From: Epiperipatus broadwayi
Taxonomy: Eukaryota; Onychophora; Udeonychophora; Euonychophora; Peripatidae
Direction of reading: 5' to 3'
Assembly (NCBI GenBank): GCA_028023455.1
Contig: JAQFVV010012546.1
Location: 1,629,501-1,693,500 of the forward strand
Length of the DNA: 64,000 nucleotides
Shown here: positions 12,441 to 23,669 of the stretch, one piece after another
Numbering within the stretch: the first letter of the stretch is position 1
Layout: every line of letters starts with the position of its first letter
Made by a program: the position numbers and the translations under genes
The notes under the pieces: model-generated
Databases searched by the model: none
Told to the model about the DNA's origin: nothing
The model's input: the letters and a program-made list of their open reading frames with translations, nothing else

Positions 12441-12752
12441 TTAAGGCACTCTATCTTCCCATGAACATATCAAGTTTGATATTTCTTTGTCCATATTATT
12501 CCATGGTTTTATGATGTGGCCACAGAACTCCTCATTTTTGTTCCTGTTTGTATGATTGGTATGTTTATCTTCCCAAACATTTGCTGATAGCTTATATTGT
12601 TGGTTCATGTCTATCTCATTTAATAATTCATCCATTTGTTGCACTGAATTTGTACTTGTGGTGAGCACCATTTGTTCAACATGAAGTGGCAAATTATGGC
12701 GGATTATCCTGACAATTTGCCCCTCTGATATGTGGCATGCTTTCAATGTCTG
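12441..12752 (-). pseudogene. Gypsy gag C-terminal remnant
   Basis: This is an open frame of about 100 codons directly upstream of, and in frame with, the protease. The text (IVRIIRHNLPLHVEQMVL and QQMDELLNEID) fits the C-terminal part of a Gypsy Gag by position and character, but I see no clean CCHC zinc knuckle. It begins abruptly at about 12,752, where the RTE sequence ends. Everything upstream in gag (matrix and capsid parts) is missing. The assignment rests mainly on position. Confidence 0.6.
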
Positions 12753-12805
12753 AAGTCTTTATTTTCATATTTTGAGCAAATCGATTAAACATTACTTTAG
12801 TCTTT

Positions 12806-13606
12806 TTAACATTTATCTTTAGTCCTACTTTCATCTGATAATTCCTGCAACATTTCCTGCAGATCTGAAGCATTATTTTTAAAAACAACTACATCACCTG
12901 TGAAATCTAAATAACTTAAATAATCACCATTTACTTTCACTCCTTTAGTTTCCCATTTTAATCCACAAGATACTTCATGCAGCACTGCTGTAAAAAGTTT
13001 TGGAGATATGAAGTCACTTTGTCTTACACCTTTCTCAATGTTGACTTTCCCAGTGTCATTATGTAATCTAATTGTTGCTGTTGCATTTTTATAAATATTC
13101 TTTAAAATATGACAATATCCTGGATCTATACCTTGATGATCTAATGCTTTAATCACTGAAGAAATGTTTATAGAATCAAATGCCTTTTCATAATCTACAA
13201 ATCCTAAGCATAATGGCAACTCATATTCATTTGTCCTTTCTATAACTTCTCTCAATACCTGGATATGATCTACTGTACTAAAACCACTTTTAAATCCGGC
13301 TTGTTCTCTTGGTTGGTGGAAATTCAATGTTCTCTGTAGACGAGTAGTAATTATCTTGGTAAAAATTTTATATAAAACTGATAAAAGGCTGATAGGTCTG
13401 TAATTTCTAATATCTTCTTTATCACCTTTTTTAAATATTAGTATTATTACTGCATTCTTCCAATCATCTGGTACATCTTTATCATTTAGACATTTGGTAT
13501 ATAACTTTGCTAAAAAAAAATCTATTTCTTCACCTGCTTCTTTTAATATATCAATTATAATTCCATCATTACCTGGAGCCTTTCCTTTCTTCATACTTAA
13601 TTGCAT
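12806..13606 (-). pseudogene. RTE reverse transcriptase, active site altered
   Basis: Non-LTR reverse transcriptase motifs appear in order: GKAPGNDGI, NYRPISLLSVLYKIFTKII, HQPREQAGFKSGFSTVDHI, LCLGFVDYEKAFDSI (first Asp) and GVRQSDFISPKLF. The active-site box reads YLDFTGDVVVF where copy 2 encodes FADDVVVF, so one catalytic Asp has become Gly and the enzyme should be inactive. The frame starts after a small indel near 13,600. The missing upstream residues (EDFYQELYSNKEQVPPIS-like) are readable in the other frame up to the endonuclease stop. The frame is cut short at 12,806, and RTE residues continue in another frame to about 12,752. The protein would have copied RTE RNA at the nicked target. 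Confidence 0.9.
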
Positions 13607-13727
13607 GTCTCACTTCTTCATTTAAAATTCTGGGCAATTCGGAAGATGTAATAGATATAGGAGGTACTTGTTCTTTATTACTATATAATTCTTGATAAAA
13701 ATCTTCTACCAGTTTCATGATGTCATC

Positions 13728-15095
13728 TCACCTTTTAGTAATAATTCCATCTTTTTTTCTTATTGCAGATATAAATTTCCTACCAATACCAAAATGTTGT
13801 TTTACATTCTTAAGACTTTTATTTTCTTCTACAGATTTCCTTGCTAGTTCACAGTTATACTTTCTTATATCATTTTCAACTCTTTTCCGCACCATTTTAC
13901 AAAATTCGAGATATTCAATTCTTTTTAATGCATCATTTTTGTATATCTTCATATTCCTTCTTTTCTTCATAAATTCTCTAGTCTCAGTAGAAATTTTATT
14001 GGTCAATTGCTGTTTCTTTCTACCAGCAATCTTTGTTGCAGTTTTCAAAAGTATATCAGTTATTTTCATATTAATTTCATTCAAATCTGAATCATGTTCA
14101 AAATCTACTAATACTTGAAACCGATTTGTAAGTTCTAATTTAAATTCATTAGAATGTTTCTGAAGATTAGGAATATCAACTGTAAATATTGTTTTTCTTA
14201 ATAATTTTTGTCTCTCTAGTTTTACATTAACACGTATCTTACACCTTACTAATCGATGATCACTTCCTGTGTTAAATTTATAAAGAACATTACATTCTTG
14301 AAATATGTATTTCCTGTTAGTCAAAATATAATCCAATTCTGCTGTACCTTCATTTGGATGCTTCCATGTCCATTTCCTTTTAACATTTTTCTCAAAAAAA
14401 GAATTCATAATATAAAGTTTTTCTTTTTCTGCAAACTCCACAAGTCTATGTCCTCTCTCATTTCTATTACCATAACCAAAATTACCCACAGCACTTTCAT
14501 CTTTCATTTTTTTACCAATTCTAGCATTAAAGTCTCCCATAACAATTTTAAAATGGTGTTTACTCTGATCAAAAGCCTTTTGTACATCCATATAAAAATC
14601 TTCTACTACTTCATCACTATGAGAACTTGTTGGGGCATAAACCTGAATTATCTGCATTTGGTATCTGCTATTAAGTTGTATAACTAATCTTGCCACTCTG
14701 TCCGATACACCATCAATCTCCACAATATTGTTCTTCCACTTTTTATTTATAATGAATCCTACTCCACTTGTATTTCCAATATTTGTGCCTTTATAATAGA
14801 GTATATGTCCACTTTTTAAATCAATTGTCTCTTCACCTTTTCTTCTAACTTCACAAAGTCCAATAATGTCCCATTTAATATAAGAGAGTTCTTCTTCTAA
14901 TTCTTGCAATCTTCCTTCACTTGAAAGTGATCTGCAGTTGTAAGTACCTAAATAAAAAGTCGTCATCAAATGGCAGCCTGGGTCTGCAATCAGGGGATTC
15001 TTAGCACCCTCTGCCTTCGGCCACCAACCGCTGCCTTGGTTGGTGACTTTACAGCCTCCTGGGAATAAGGGCCATGCTTTATTTTTGTCTGTCAT
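13728..15095 (-). CDS. RTE AP-like endonuclease and linker (455 aa)
   Basis: This is the N-terminal endonuclease of an RTE polyprotein. After about 50 leader residues the domain starts at TFYLGTYNCRSL, which is also preceded by an internal Met. Next come IGLCEVRRKGEE (catalytic Glu), VYAPTSSH, VMGDFNARIG (Asp and Asn of the active site), ELDYILTNRK and TGSDHRLVRC (the SDH box). All catalytic motifs look intact. Residues ~300-455 form the basic linker towards the reverse transcriptase. The stop at 13,728 is an in-frame TGA where copy 2 has AGA, so the frame originally ran on into the reverse transcriptase. The domain nicks target DNA to prime reverse transcription. Proteins of this type are often misnamed craniofacial development protein 2 in automatic annotation. 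Confidence 0.9.
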   Translation of the reverse strand: MTDKNKAWPLFPGGCKVTNQGSGWWPKAEGAKNPLIADPGCHLMTTFYLGTYNCRSLSSEGRLQELEEELSYIKWDIIGLCEVRRKGEETIDLKSGHILYYKGTNIGNTSGVGFIINKKWKNNIVEIDGVSDRVARLVIQLNSRYQMQIIQVYAPTSSHSDEVVEDFYMDVQKAFDQSKHHFKIVMGDFNARIGKKMKDESAVGNFGYGNRNERGHRLVEFAEKEKLYIMNSFFEKNVKRKWTWKHPNEGTAELDYILTNRKYIFQECNVLYKFNTGSDHRLVRCKIRVNVKLERQKLLRKTIFTVDIPNLQKHSNEFKLELTNRFQVLVDFEHDSDLNEINMKITDILLKTATKIAGRKKQQLTNKISTETREFMKKRRNMKIYKNDALKRIEYLEFCKMVRKRVENDIRKYNCELARKSVEENKSLKNVKQHFGIGRKFISAIRKKDGIITKR

Positions 15096-15426
15096 AATTG
15101 TATATATGTGTTGGGAAAATATTTATCATTTTCACAAACCTTCATTCTGCCTTATCAGGCACTGAGAAGAAAGATCATGGTGTTTTTTGATCTTAAACTC
15201 AGAGGTAAAAAGCCAATAAACTCACCATGCTGGCTAATGCATGTTGGTGAGCAGCCCATCCATGTTCGTATACTATATGAATAATCACATAGTAATAACA
15301 GCTGCATCGACAAGAACGTATGGAGTGGACATTAGGAATTTGCCCTGCTCGGTTCCTTTAAGGCCTCCAAGAGGAATCAAAGGGTCTCCTTTCAGTTAAT
15401 AGCAAAACTCCTTTCTGCAGCCACGC
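15096..15426 (-). other. RTE copy 1 leader (5' untranslated region)
   Basis: This 330-bp stretch upstream of the endonuclease is clearly less AT-rich than the surroundings and has no Gypsy gag-like frame. I infer it is the RTE 5' leader. It ends at CCACGC next to the (TA)n that borders the right LTR. It could instead contain Gypsy leader sequence, but no primer-binding site complementary to a tRNA 3' end is recognisable next to the LTR. Confidence 0.5.
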
Positions 15427-15453
15427 ATATATATATATATATATATATATACA

Positions 15454-16845
15454 TGCATATTTATCTATGACGAATTTCAGGAATAACAACAAGAGCAAAA
15501 CGAATAGCAACAACAACAACAACAAAAAAAGAAACTCACTGCAATCTTTGTTGAAAATACTAGAATTTAAAATAGAAAAATTGACTCAAAAGATTTAAGT
15601 AAAAGCTTTATCATTTATGCCCGTAATAACCGTAAATTCAATATATGTATGCGAGAGACTCTCTCTATTTTTTAAATGATTAATAATAATAATAAAAAAA
15701 AATAATAATTGGAAATATCAAAGTTAATTATTTCAATATTAATAAATATCTTAAAATAAACTTACATCTGCGTCTTCATTCTCCTCTGGGCTCTTGAGTG
15801 GGCTTCAAGTTAACTGGCTGTGCGGTGAGGATTTCATCTATTTAGGCATAGGCAAGACATTGTGGGTGGCTGGAACTGGCGTTGTCACATTTTAGCGGCT
15901 TGGAGGCGGTGCACCAGCTGGTTGTCTACCCCACAGTCATTTTACTGGACTCTCTGGTAGATTACTCCATATTTTCTTCTGTTTGTATATGATAATAATT
16001 TTTTATTAAATGTTCATTTGCTATTTGACTTGTTCATTAAATCTTTAAGAAATCATTAGTTCTTAAAAGAACTGTATAATGGATTTCTTAGAAAATGTCA
16101 GCAGTAGTCCTGTTCATAAATTAATCTCTAAGTAGCTGGTTGCTTGGAGAATTCTGGAGCCAAAAAAAAAATAATGACTTGCCCAGAATAACTGCCAAAG
16201 AAAGAATGAATTTCACAGCACCGACTAAACTATATCAATCCCACTAGCCCTCTGAGAAGTATGAATCAGTCAATCCTATCAATTTATCTTATCATTTAGA
16301 TTATAACATTGCTTACAATTTTTTCGATTAAATTTTACATTTTAGGGTTTGATACAATGATTGGTTTCCATCTTGAAAAACCCAGACCACTTGCTTTCAA
16401 AATCAATTGAAAAGAATTTTTAAAAAGATAACAGTTTAATTATAGCATTATCAAACAATTTACTGTTGATCAGATTTTTGCAAAAGCAATTAACATTATT
16501 TGCTTATGGAATAAAATTACCATCTTTAGAAAAGTAATTAAAAAAATATACAAGTATGTTGGAAAATAAAAAAAACAAACAAATACATACAATGACATAT
16601 CATAAACAATATACAAAAAGGAAAAAAAAAACACATGAGTTTATTATGCAATATTTTGTATGTCAATTTCATATTACCTTAAATTGGTGTGTGTGGGTAT
16701 TTTAATGCTCAAACCAACTTCCATTATTTAATATAGCACATTTATATATTTGTTGAGCCTAATATGTACAAATCTATATATGTATAAGCTGTAATATTCT
16801 TTACAGCGGATTTTGTGCAAAGGCCATTTGATAATGCCTGGCACA
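15454..16845 (-). repeat. Right LTR (5' LTR of the minus-strand Gypsy element)
   Basis: This is the direct repeat of 7,774-9,195, with the same TGCATATTTATC start and GGCACA end. It is about 30 bp shorter through several small deletions. As the 5' LTR it would carry the promoter; I cannot place the start site. Right of it, the sequence runs into TA tracts. Confidence 0.88.
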
Positions 16846-16957
16846 ATATATATATAATATTCACATCAATATATATATATATATTAAAATACAGTAAAAT
16901 TCACATAATAAAATAACTATATTTTATGTGAATTTTACTATATATATATATATATAT
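16846..16957. repeat. TA tracts with a small hairpin
   Basis: Three short TA runs surround an inverted repeat, AGTAAAATTCACATAA at 16,893-16,908 and its complement at 16,924-16,939. This could be a miniature inverted-repeat remnant. It lies between the Gypsy LTR and the left foldback arm. Confidence 0.8.
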
Positions 16958-18389
16958 GTTCACTAGAGGCAACTTATCACTATCTCCAATCAAGCTTTAA
17001 TTTGTAAGTGTCGAAAGAGAAAGAATTCAAAATCTCTAGCAGAACGTCCTTTTCCCCAGACCAACTAGTTTAGAGCATATGGCTCTCCTCAGTAGGGAGC
17101 TAGAACTCCGGACGCTAGATCTAAAATACCAACTCAAGAGTTAGCACTTATCTAATACATTACTATCAATTTGAAAACCTGAATTTTTCAGACACATAAA
17201 TGTCTTCAAATTCATCCTTACAAAGCAGATAGCTATATGGATTAGAACTTAGTTCAGTTTCACCATATATTAACCTTTTAACCGCTAATTATATTATTGG
17301 TTGTATGAGGTAAAAATCAAATCTTTTAATTGGCCAACTCACAAACTGAAGACAAAGCCTATTGTTAAAACATATTCGCCTATAATATTAAATTCAACTC
17401 AGATACGTTTATAAAAAGTATATTACTAATTTTTCAGGTTATGAAGAGAACGAAAGTTCTTTCAAAAATAAATTGCTATTTATTTATTCTAAAATATTCA
17501 ATTTCGGCAACATAAAAGCTGTAATATAAACAAAAAGGTCGACTTTTACGTTATAGAAAAGTAAATATTTCTTTTAAATATTTCTTTAATATTTTTACTA
17601 AAATCTTCAATATTTTTCGAAAATAATTTTGTTTTTTTATTATTCTCTCTGAAAATCATTTGTAATTACTGAATATATACTTAATATTCTTTAAAATTAT
17701 ATTCGAAATGAAAATCTCAGCATTTTTCTTTATTTTCTTTGATCAGGCGGTTTCGTTGTTCTTTCCAGCCAATCAGAATGTCTTTTTTGGCTGAGAGCAT
17801 GCTAAGAACCAATCAAAACTCATGTTCTTTCTTTGTTTATGTTTAAATGCGTTTTTTTTTATTTTTTACTTGTAAAATAAATCGGAAGAGGTCACCATCT
17901 TACAGAACTTTTAAAAATCTATTCAATACCTGTAAAACGAATATTTTAGCATAATAACTGCCAATAACTGGCAGAGTTAGTCTACGAGGAGCTTCGTAAG
18001 AAAGTCTTTTGGTTAATAGACTCAACAATATAACATTGCAAAAGCCTTCAAGGATACACTCATAATAATTAATAAAACAAGACACAAATTGTGTAACTTG
18101 CTTTTAAGCTTACATTCAACTTGATAGTAATGTATTAAATAAGTGCTGACTTTTGAGTTGGTATTTTAGATCTAGTGTCTAGAGTCCTAGCTCCCCACTG
18201 AGGTGAGCCATAAGCTCGAAAACAATTGGTCTGGGGATAAGGACATTCTGATAGAGATTTTCAATTCTTTCTCTTTCGGCACTTATAAATTAAAGTTTGA
18301 TTGGAGTTAGTGGTAAGCTCCCTCTAGTGAACATTTTAATACAAGCTTAAAAGCAAGTTACACAATTTGTGTCTTGTTTTATTAATTAT
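16958..18389. mobile_element. Foldback element with nested inverted repeats
   Basis: Arm 1 (16,958-17,175) begins GTTCACTAGAGG. It is the reverse complement, with scattered differences, of arm 2 (18,117-18,332), which ends CCTCTAGTGAAC. About 940 bp separate the arms. Arm 2 is itself enclosed by a perfect 47-bp inverted repeat (18,065-18,111 and 18,343-18,389). Both outer sides touch (TA)n. The interior contains two CCAAT-type motifs (about 17,768 and 17,815) but no convincing gene; a 61-codon minus-strand frame at 17,900-18,085 overlaps the nested arm and is probably chance. I infer a non-autonomous foldback transposon or two oppositely inserted copies of one ~220-bp repeat. Confidence 0.8.
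18065..18389. repeat. Nested 325-bp inverted-repeat unit with perfect 47-bp arms
   Basis: AAGCTTAAAAGCAAGTTACA and onward at 18,343-18,389 is exactly complementary to 18,065-18,111. Identity over 47 bp implies recent origin or conversion, while the outer arms are visibly diverged. Confidence 0.9.
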
Positions 18390-21300
18390 ATATATATATA
18401 TATATATAGCAAATAACTACAGTTTATTTATGATATTGTAGATGCAAGTATACTATATAAACTTAAGCTAGATATAATTAAAGGGTATTTGAAACAATCT
18501 TGTCAATTGTTTGTATAATATGGAGTATATGACTAAAGGGAACTTAAAAGTCTGGGTTCAAATCCTCTTTAATTACTGTTTATTTGATAAGTATTAAACG
18601 CACTGTCCTTATAACTTTAACATGATCACTTAATTAAAGCATATTAATATTTTATTTAGTCATTCATTACATTAGAGATTATCCAGTAATGAATAATATT
18701 TGTTAAAAACGGATAAAACCAGTCCCTACTTTGCGTGAGAGTGGTGCGTGAAAATTACACTACAGAAATATTATTATTTATAAGAAAAATTAAAACTGAA
18801 AACTATTTACAAAATGCCAAATTTCTATACTATAGAAAAATAACTAACTGTTAAAAAGAAAACATATAAGGTGAAATTTTATTGTATAAAACAACCGAAG
18901 AATGTAGTTTAAAAAATGAGGGAGAATTTTTCCATTTATTGAACTATTTATATATGTACTTTTTTTAACAACATTATATATAATATTGTTGTCTTTTTTA
19001 AATTTGAAATATATTTTTTTCATGAAATAGTTCTATCGGTTTTTACATAAAAATTATTAATCAGTCATAATAATTCTTTTATTAGGTTTAATAGATGATG
19101 CTTCAATTAACTATTAATCAGAATAGGAGAGGGGATAATAAGATTCTTGAAAGTAAACAGAACATGCAAATTATTCAAATTGGCTCATTGCATCAAGAAT
19201 GTAATTAAGTGAAGAAGAAGTATCATTGCTTTGCTTAATTAACTCTTTACTTCATATGCAAATTATTTAAATTTACATATGAAACTTTGGGTTCAATAAA
19301 TATGCTAATACATACAATAAAAACAAGACGGGAGATCAACATTAACGATAAAACAAAAAGAATTGAAGCAAGAAAGTTAAACATGTACTTTTTTTAAAGT
19401 CTAAATTAATTATGTAATAGTTGAAAACACAATCCTGGATTTCAACTATCAGAAAATAATTAATATTTTGTTTTATTGACATATCACGTAAATAAAATTT
19501 TAAAAAATACAGTAGTAGTAAATATAATTTATAATATGCACAAATACAAACCTTTTACATATTAACAATAAATACAATTTTATGTTATTGCGAAACAGTA
19601 TGAAAATAATTGATTTATTTTAAAATAGTAATTTTTGTATATATATATATATTTTGCCTCTTCACTATATGAAGTGGATATAACATGTATACAAGTATAT
19701 AATAGAGAAGCATACTTCATTAATAGTAATAATAACATCTGCTTTGACTTCTCCAAACGTTGGACTATCTAGCTCATTTGCATACGTTTTGCATACCGCT
19801 TTGTTTCCTTGTTCTATTTCCTCATTCTGCATCTCGCATTACCGCTATGAATATGAGGCAAATGGCCTCGAAAGCGCTTAGCGTATAATAATTATTGGAA
19901 TCGGTATAGCTTCTCGTTCAAGTGTTTCATACGCTTTTTAATTTATATATTAGATTAAATTATTGTAAGTGATCAAATAAAAGTATAAATTAAACTATTA
20001 TACGAAATCATATTGAAAAAGACTAATTGATTTTGAAACATCTTACCCTACTATGTAACTGTCATAAAAGTGCTGCTCATATCTAATTTTTAATATAAGT
20101 TACTCTTCATTATAATATATGCAAATTTATGTAAATCTAATGATTGTCAAATTATAATCATTTTTAATACTAGCTGTTAACACCGAGATGTTTTTGTTCA
20201 GTATTGATTTCATTTGTTTATAATTTCTATGTGTTTGCCTATGTAAAATCATGTAAATCTGAATATTTTTATTATATATTCAAAGATATTTATTTATTTT
20301 GGCTCATGCAGAAAAAACACCTATTAGATAGACTATTTCAGAGCAAATGCTTATTCTGCACGTTTTTAAATACACAAATAATAAATAAGAAGACATTATT
20401 TAATAGGTTTTACAAATTCTGGCTGATAAACTATCAGAGGTTTTCCATGCTTAATTTTTTCTCCAAAGTCCATTTACTGATTAATATATTCATAAATATG
20501 TTAGCCATGAGTTACTTATGTAAACGCACTTGAAAATGTTATAAAATTTAAAAGCAATTTCTTATTTCTAACATAAATTTACACTTAAATTTTAGACAGA
20601 GCAGATGAATGAATACGTTACTATTGTGTCAAAATTTTTTAATGCTTATATAAACAAATTTATATCAAAAATATTCATTATTTATTTATTCAACACAAGG
20701 ATTTTTTTGCAAATAGCTTTTCACAACATCTATATAAAATCTATACAGATTCTAACTTAATACATCATTCATAGCTTTATCAAGACTTTCAGTTCTATTT
20801 TTGTGCGTACAAATTGGATATTTATTAACTATGAAGCCAATCTTTAAGTATGGTGTTTTTTATTTGTGTTTATCATAGATACATATGTTTTAATTTTCTT
20901 TTTGAATTAGATAAACTCAATAACCTACTGATGAAACTCATATAATTCCTAGTTTCATTATTGAATCAAAAAGAAAAATTCATTTGGAACTTTGCAAAAG
21001 GCAATTTCTCATATCATTAAAGGAATATGTTTTAAAAGATGCACTAGTTGGGAAACTATATATTGAGTTAATAATAAATAAAATCTAATTAATATCCTTT
21101 TATTCCTGTAAAGTAACATATTTTTTCATATTTGATGAAAAAATATATAAATTGATGTAGAGGTATAAATTCATTGATGTTTGTCAAATTACCATAGCCC
21201 TAACTTTAGTGGGAACATTTTTTTTTCAAACAAAGGCACAATATTTTAAATAAAATATTCAAATACTAAAAAAATGCTTCATAAAGTATTCACATTAAAA

Positions 21301-22778
21301 TTCCAAATTCAAACTGATACTTTTATTTTATATGTATTAAAATAAAAATAAAAAATTGTTTAATATTATTTTTATTAATTCTTTATTTGTTGTTTCATTT
21401 TATATAACTTTCATTCTTAATTTTAAATTAGTTTTTATTACTTTCTGTATTTTTCTCCACATCTGATTCTTTTCTTCATATTATAATGCATTCTGTACCA
21501 GCATTTTATATATTCTCTTTTCTATTTGTCTCTTATATACTGTTCCTTTAATAATATGTTCAGAAATCTTATAACATACTTTTCTTTAAATATTCTCTCC
21601 AAAATCACATAATTGCTATTTCTTATTTTTTTTGTTATTATAGCTGAAAATGTTTTGTTAATTATAACTGAACATTGTTTTAATTAAACTTGTATAGCAG
21701 GACTTATTTTGATATGTATTAACTAAGGTCTAATAGGTCTAATCTTTTTAGTATAATCTGATTTTTTGCATCATGTAATGGAAATAACTTCCTATTATTC
21801 ATTGGCAAATGCCCCATGTGGCAAAGTGCAATATTATAGTGGCAACCAAGCTGAAGACCCATGAATTGCAGTTTAACATTGTCACTTCTGGTGTCACTTT
21901 TCAAATACCAACTATTTGTTCATTATTTACATTGATAAATGACATGCAATAATTTATTTATATGCATTTATAATATGAAAATTAGTTACCATTCCATTTT
22001 TATAATTCATTTCATAACATCAATACTGTAATAATTTACATGAATAGTTATATAAATGTTGATTAAAATTGAACAGGTGGGCTACAAGTAGACTATCAGT
22101 GTAAGAAAAACTGTTCAGACTCTACGTTGATAAAAATACAATGTATAAATTGTATTTGTAACATATATGATTTTAGAATAATAAACATAAACCAAAATTT
22201 AGAAATGTCCAAAATGAGTGAAACACTCCTTCACCCTCTTCATCCAGAAAATCTACAAATAAAAGTTAATTATTTAGGAGACATTAATCATTGCATTATT
22301 TACAAAACTTGAAATAATTTAATAGTTAGTTATTTGAAATATTGGAATGTTATAGCATCAGATGTACTAAGCTGACTTTTGATCCAAGAACATTTATCTC
22401 TAATCCTTCACTTTAGCATTGTTGCAATGTCAGCCAGGTAATTGAAAACCATTTAACATCTCTAACTGCTATTTGTTAAGGTAATCATAATACTGAAATG
22501 ATAAACTGAAAACAACAATTTCATTCAGGTGATGAATTTGAGGTTTTTTTCCTTATTTTTCTAATTGGGAATAAGTCTCAAATATATTTGATTTTGAATC
22601 AACACTTTATTACTGAGTTAAACTGCACATGATAATTCTTATAAAATTTAAATACAATAATTAAGTAAAACAATTGTTTAATAAAAATCTGCTTCAAAAT
22701 ATTATTTTTTTGTTTGTATGTAAGTAATTCCCAAACATAATGTAAACACATTTTTTGTAACTTTTAAAAACCTTGTTA
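18390..22778. other. AT-rich intergenic sequence, no gene seen
   Basis: It begins with a short TA tract (18,389-18,408). A near-perfect palindrome centred at about 19,269 (TTCATATG...CATATGAA) is present. Positions 19,740-19,920 are less AT-rich and contain an octamer-like ATTTGCAT near 19,780, which may be regulatory or chance. A 109-codon plus frame at 20,204-20,533 is rich in Phe, Ile, Lys and Tyr and matches no family I know. Nothing else is supported. Confidence 0.55.
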
Positions 22779-23669
22779 TACACCTGGGTCTTGTTTTATG
22801 TAGTAGATAGGTTCCTCAGAAAATGCGCACAAAAGAAATCGCACAAAAATACTTAACTTACCTTGAAAAATGGGGATAGGGGTTGTAATTTTTAAATTGC
22901 ATAAAAGCAAAGCAAGAAGGAAAAATTACTTTAAAATTTGCATTAAAAAAATAAGGAAAATGTATGACTAATAAAAAATTTAATATATTTGAAAAAAAAA
23001 AATACAAGACAAACTTTTTTTTACTTTTTTTATTAACTACAGTATTTAATTTTACATTTTTCATACATATTTTAATCATTAGCAGTTATTTGGCTATTTG
23101 ACAATATCCGTTCATTTGTGAACTGTTAAGAAATCAGATTCATCATGTGACATACAACTAGTGTCACTTCCAGTCTTGAGCTGTGTTAATGGTTTTTTGT
23201 TTCTATATTAAAAAAATGAGATCATAATCAAAACAAAAAAATTATTTTCAGTTTATAAAATCAATAAAATCTTTGTTATTATTTATTTTAAAAATCTAAA
23301 AAAATATTTATTTCTGTTATAATTAACAAAATACGTTTTAAAAGTTTAAAATTTTTGAATATTTATTGCGATATTTTTATATGTAAATATAAATCTATTA
23401 TTATTATTTACTCATTAGTATAAGTATGTTATTTACATAGAAGCTAATATTCTAAATACAGCTTCAGGCCATATTCATGTTAGCTGCTAATATAACATTA
23501 TATTTAAAAAAAAAAAAAAAGTATTTCAGGTCAAAATAAGTTATTAATAATTTAAATTTCTTGATATCTAATAAATATAGTGAAATATGAAAGATATTAA
23601 GAAGAAACATGAATCGCATAACTTCAAAATCACAGTAAAATAATCCTCATAAAATGAGACCCAGGTGTA
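22779..23669. mobile_element. Tigger/pogo-like MITE, 891 bp
   Basis: The ends are inverted repeats: TACACCTGGGTCTTGTTTTA at 22,779 and its near-complement TAAAATGAGACCCAGGTGTA at 23,650-23,669. If the TA at each end is the target duplication, the element starts CACCTGGGTCT. Just inside the left end lie GGTTCC and then two GCGCACAA/TCGCACAA-like motifs, an arrangement resembling the subterminal region of Tigger elements. No transposase frame is present, so it would be non-autonomous and depend on a Tc1/mariner-superfamily (pogo-type) transposase elsewhere. Confidence 0.75.

Larger units (their letters stand above)
12752..15426 (-). mobile_element. RTE-clade non-LTR retrotransposon, copy 1, 3'-truncated
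   Basis: Reading the minus strand, it has a GC-richer leader (15,426 to 15,096), an AP-like endonuclease frame and a reverse transcriptase frame. It then stops inside the reverse transcriptase C-terminal region at about 12,752, where copy 2 (59,150-61,838) continues for roughly 630 bp more. Losing the 3' end while keeping the 5' end is the opposite of ordinary target-primed insertion, which truncates the 5' end. A later deletion or recombination is therefore likely. Its right end abuts (TA)n and the Gypsy 5' LTR, and its left end abuts the gag remnant. Both elements read in the same direction. Confidence 0.88.
7774..16845 (-). mobile_element. Ty3/Gypsy LTR retrotransposon, degenerate, with RTE sequence in place of gag
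   Basis: Two directly repeated LTRs of about 1.4 kb bound a 6.3-kb interior. Reading the minus strand from the right, the order is 5' LTR, RTE retrotransposon sequence, a short gag remnant, protease, reverse transcriptase, RNase H, integrase and 3' LTR. Pro-RT-RNH-IN is the order that defines Ty3/Gypsy. A purine tract (minus-strand GGAGAGGGGGG, plus 9,197-9,212) lies just before the 3' LTR as expected of a polypurine tract. The 5' LTR is followed only by (TA)n and the RTE leader, so no primer-binding site or gag start is visible. Both flanks are TA-rich, so no target duplication can be defined. The element is dead: pol carries several stops and frameshifts, and the LTRs differ by many substitutions and indels. 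Confidence 0.9.

Noticed and set aside
12441-12746. Zinc-knuckle nucleocapsid domain in the gag remnant
   Set aside because: A Cys and His are present, but the C-x2-C-x4-H-x4-C spacing is not.
13717-14687. Plus-strand frames of 133 and 143 codons
   Set aside because: They are antisense to the RTE endonuclease and linker. The plus frames at 60,752-61,153 and 61,315-61,722 recur only because copy 2 is homologous DNA.
7774-16845. An exact target-site duplication for the Gypsy element
   Set aside because: Both flanks are TA-rich, and the bases next to the inferred ends do not give an unambiguous match.
20204-20533. 109-codon plus-strand frame as a membrane protein gene
   Set aside because: Its hydrophobic, Phe/Tyr/Lys-rich composition is what AT-rich DNA gives by chance; there is no start context, domain or repeat support.
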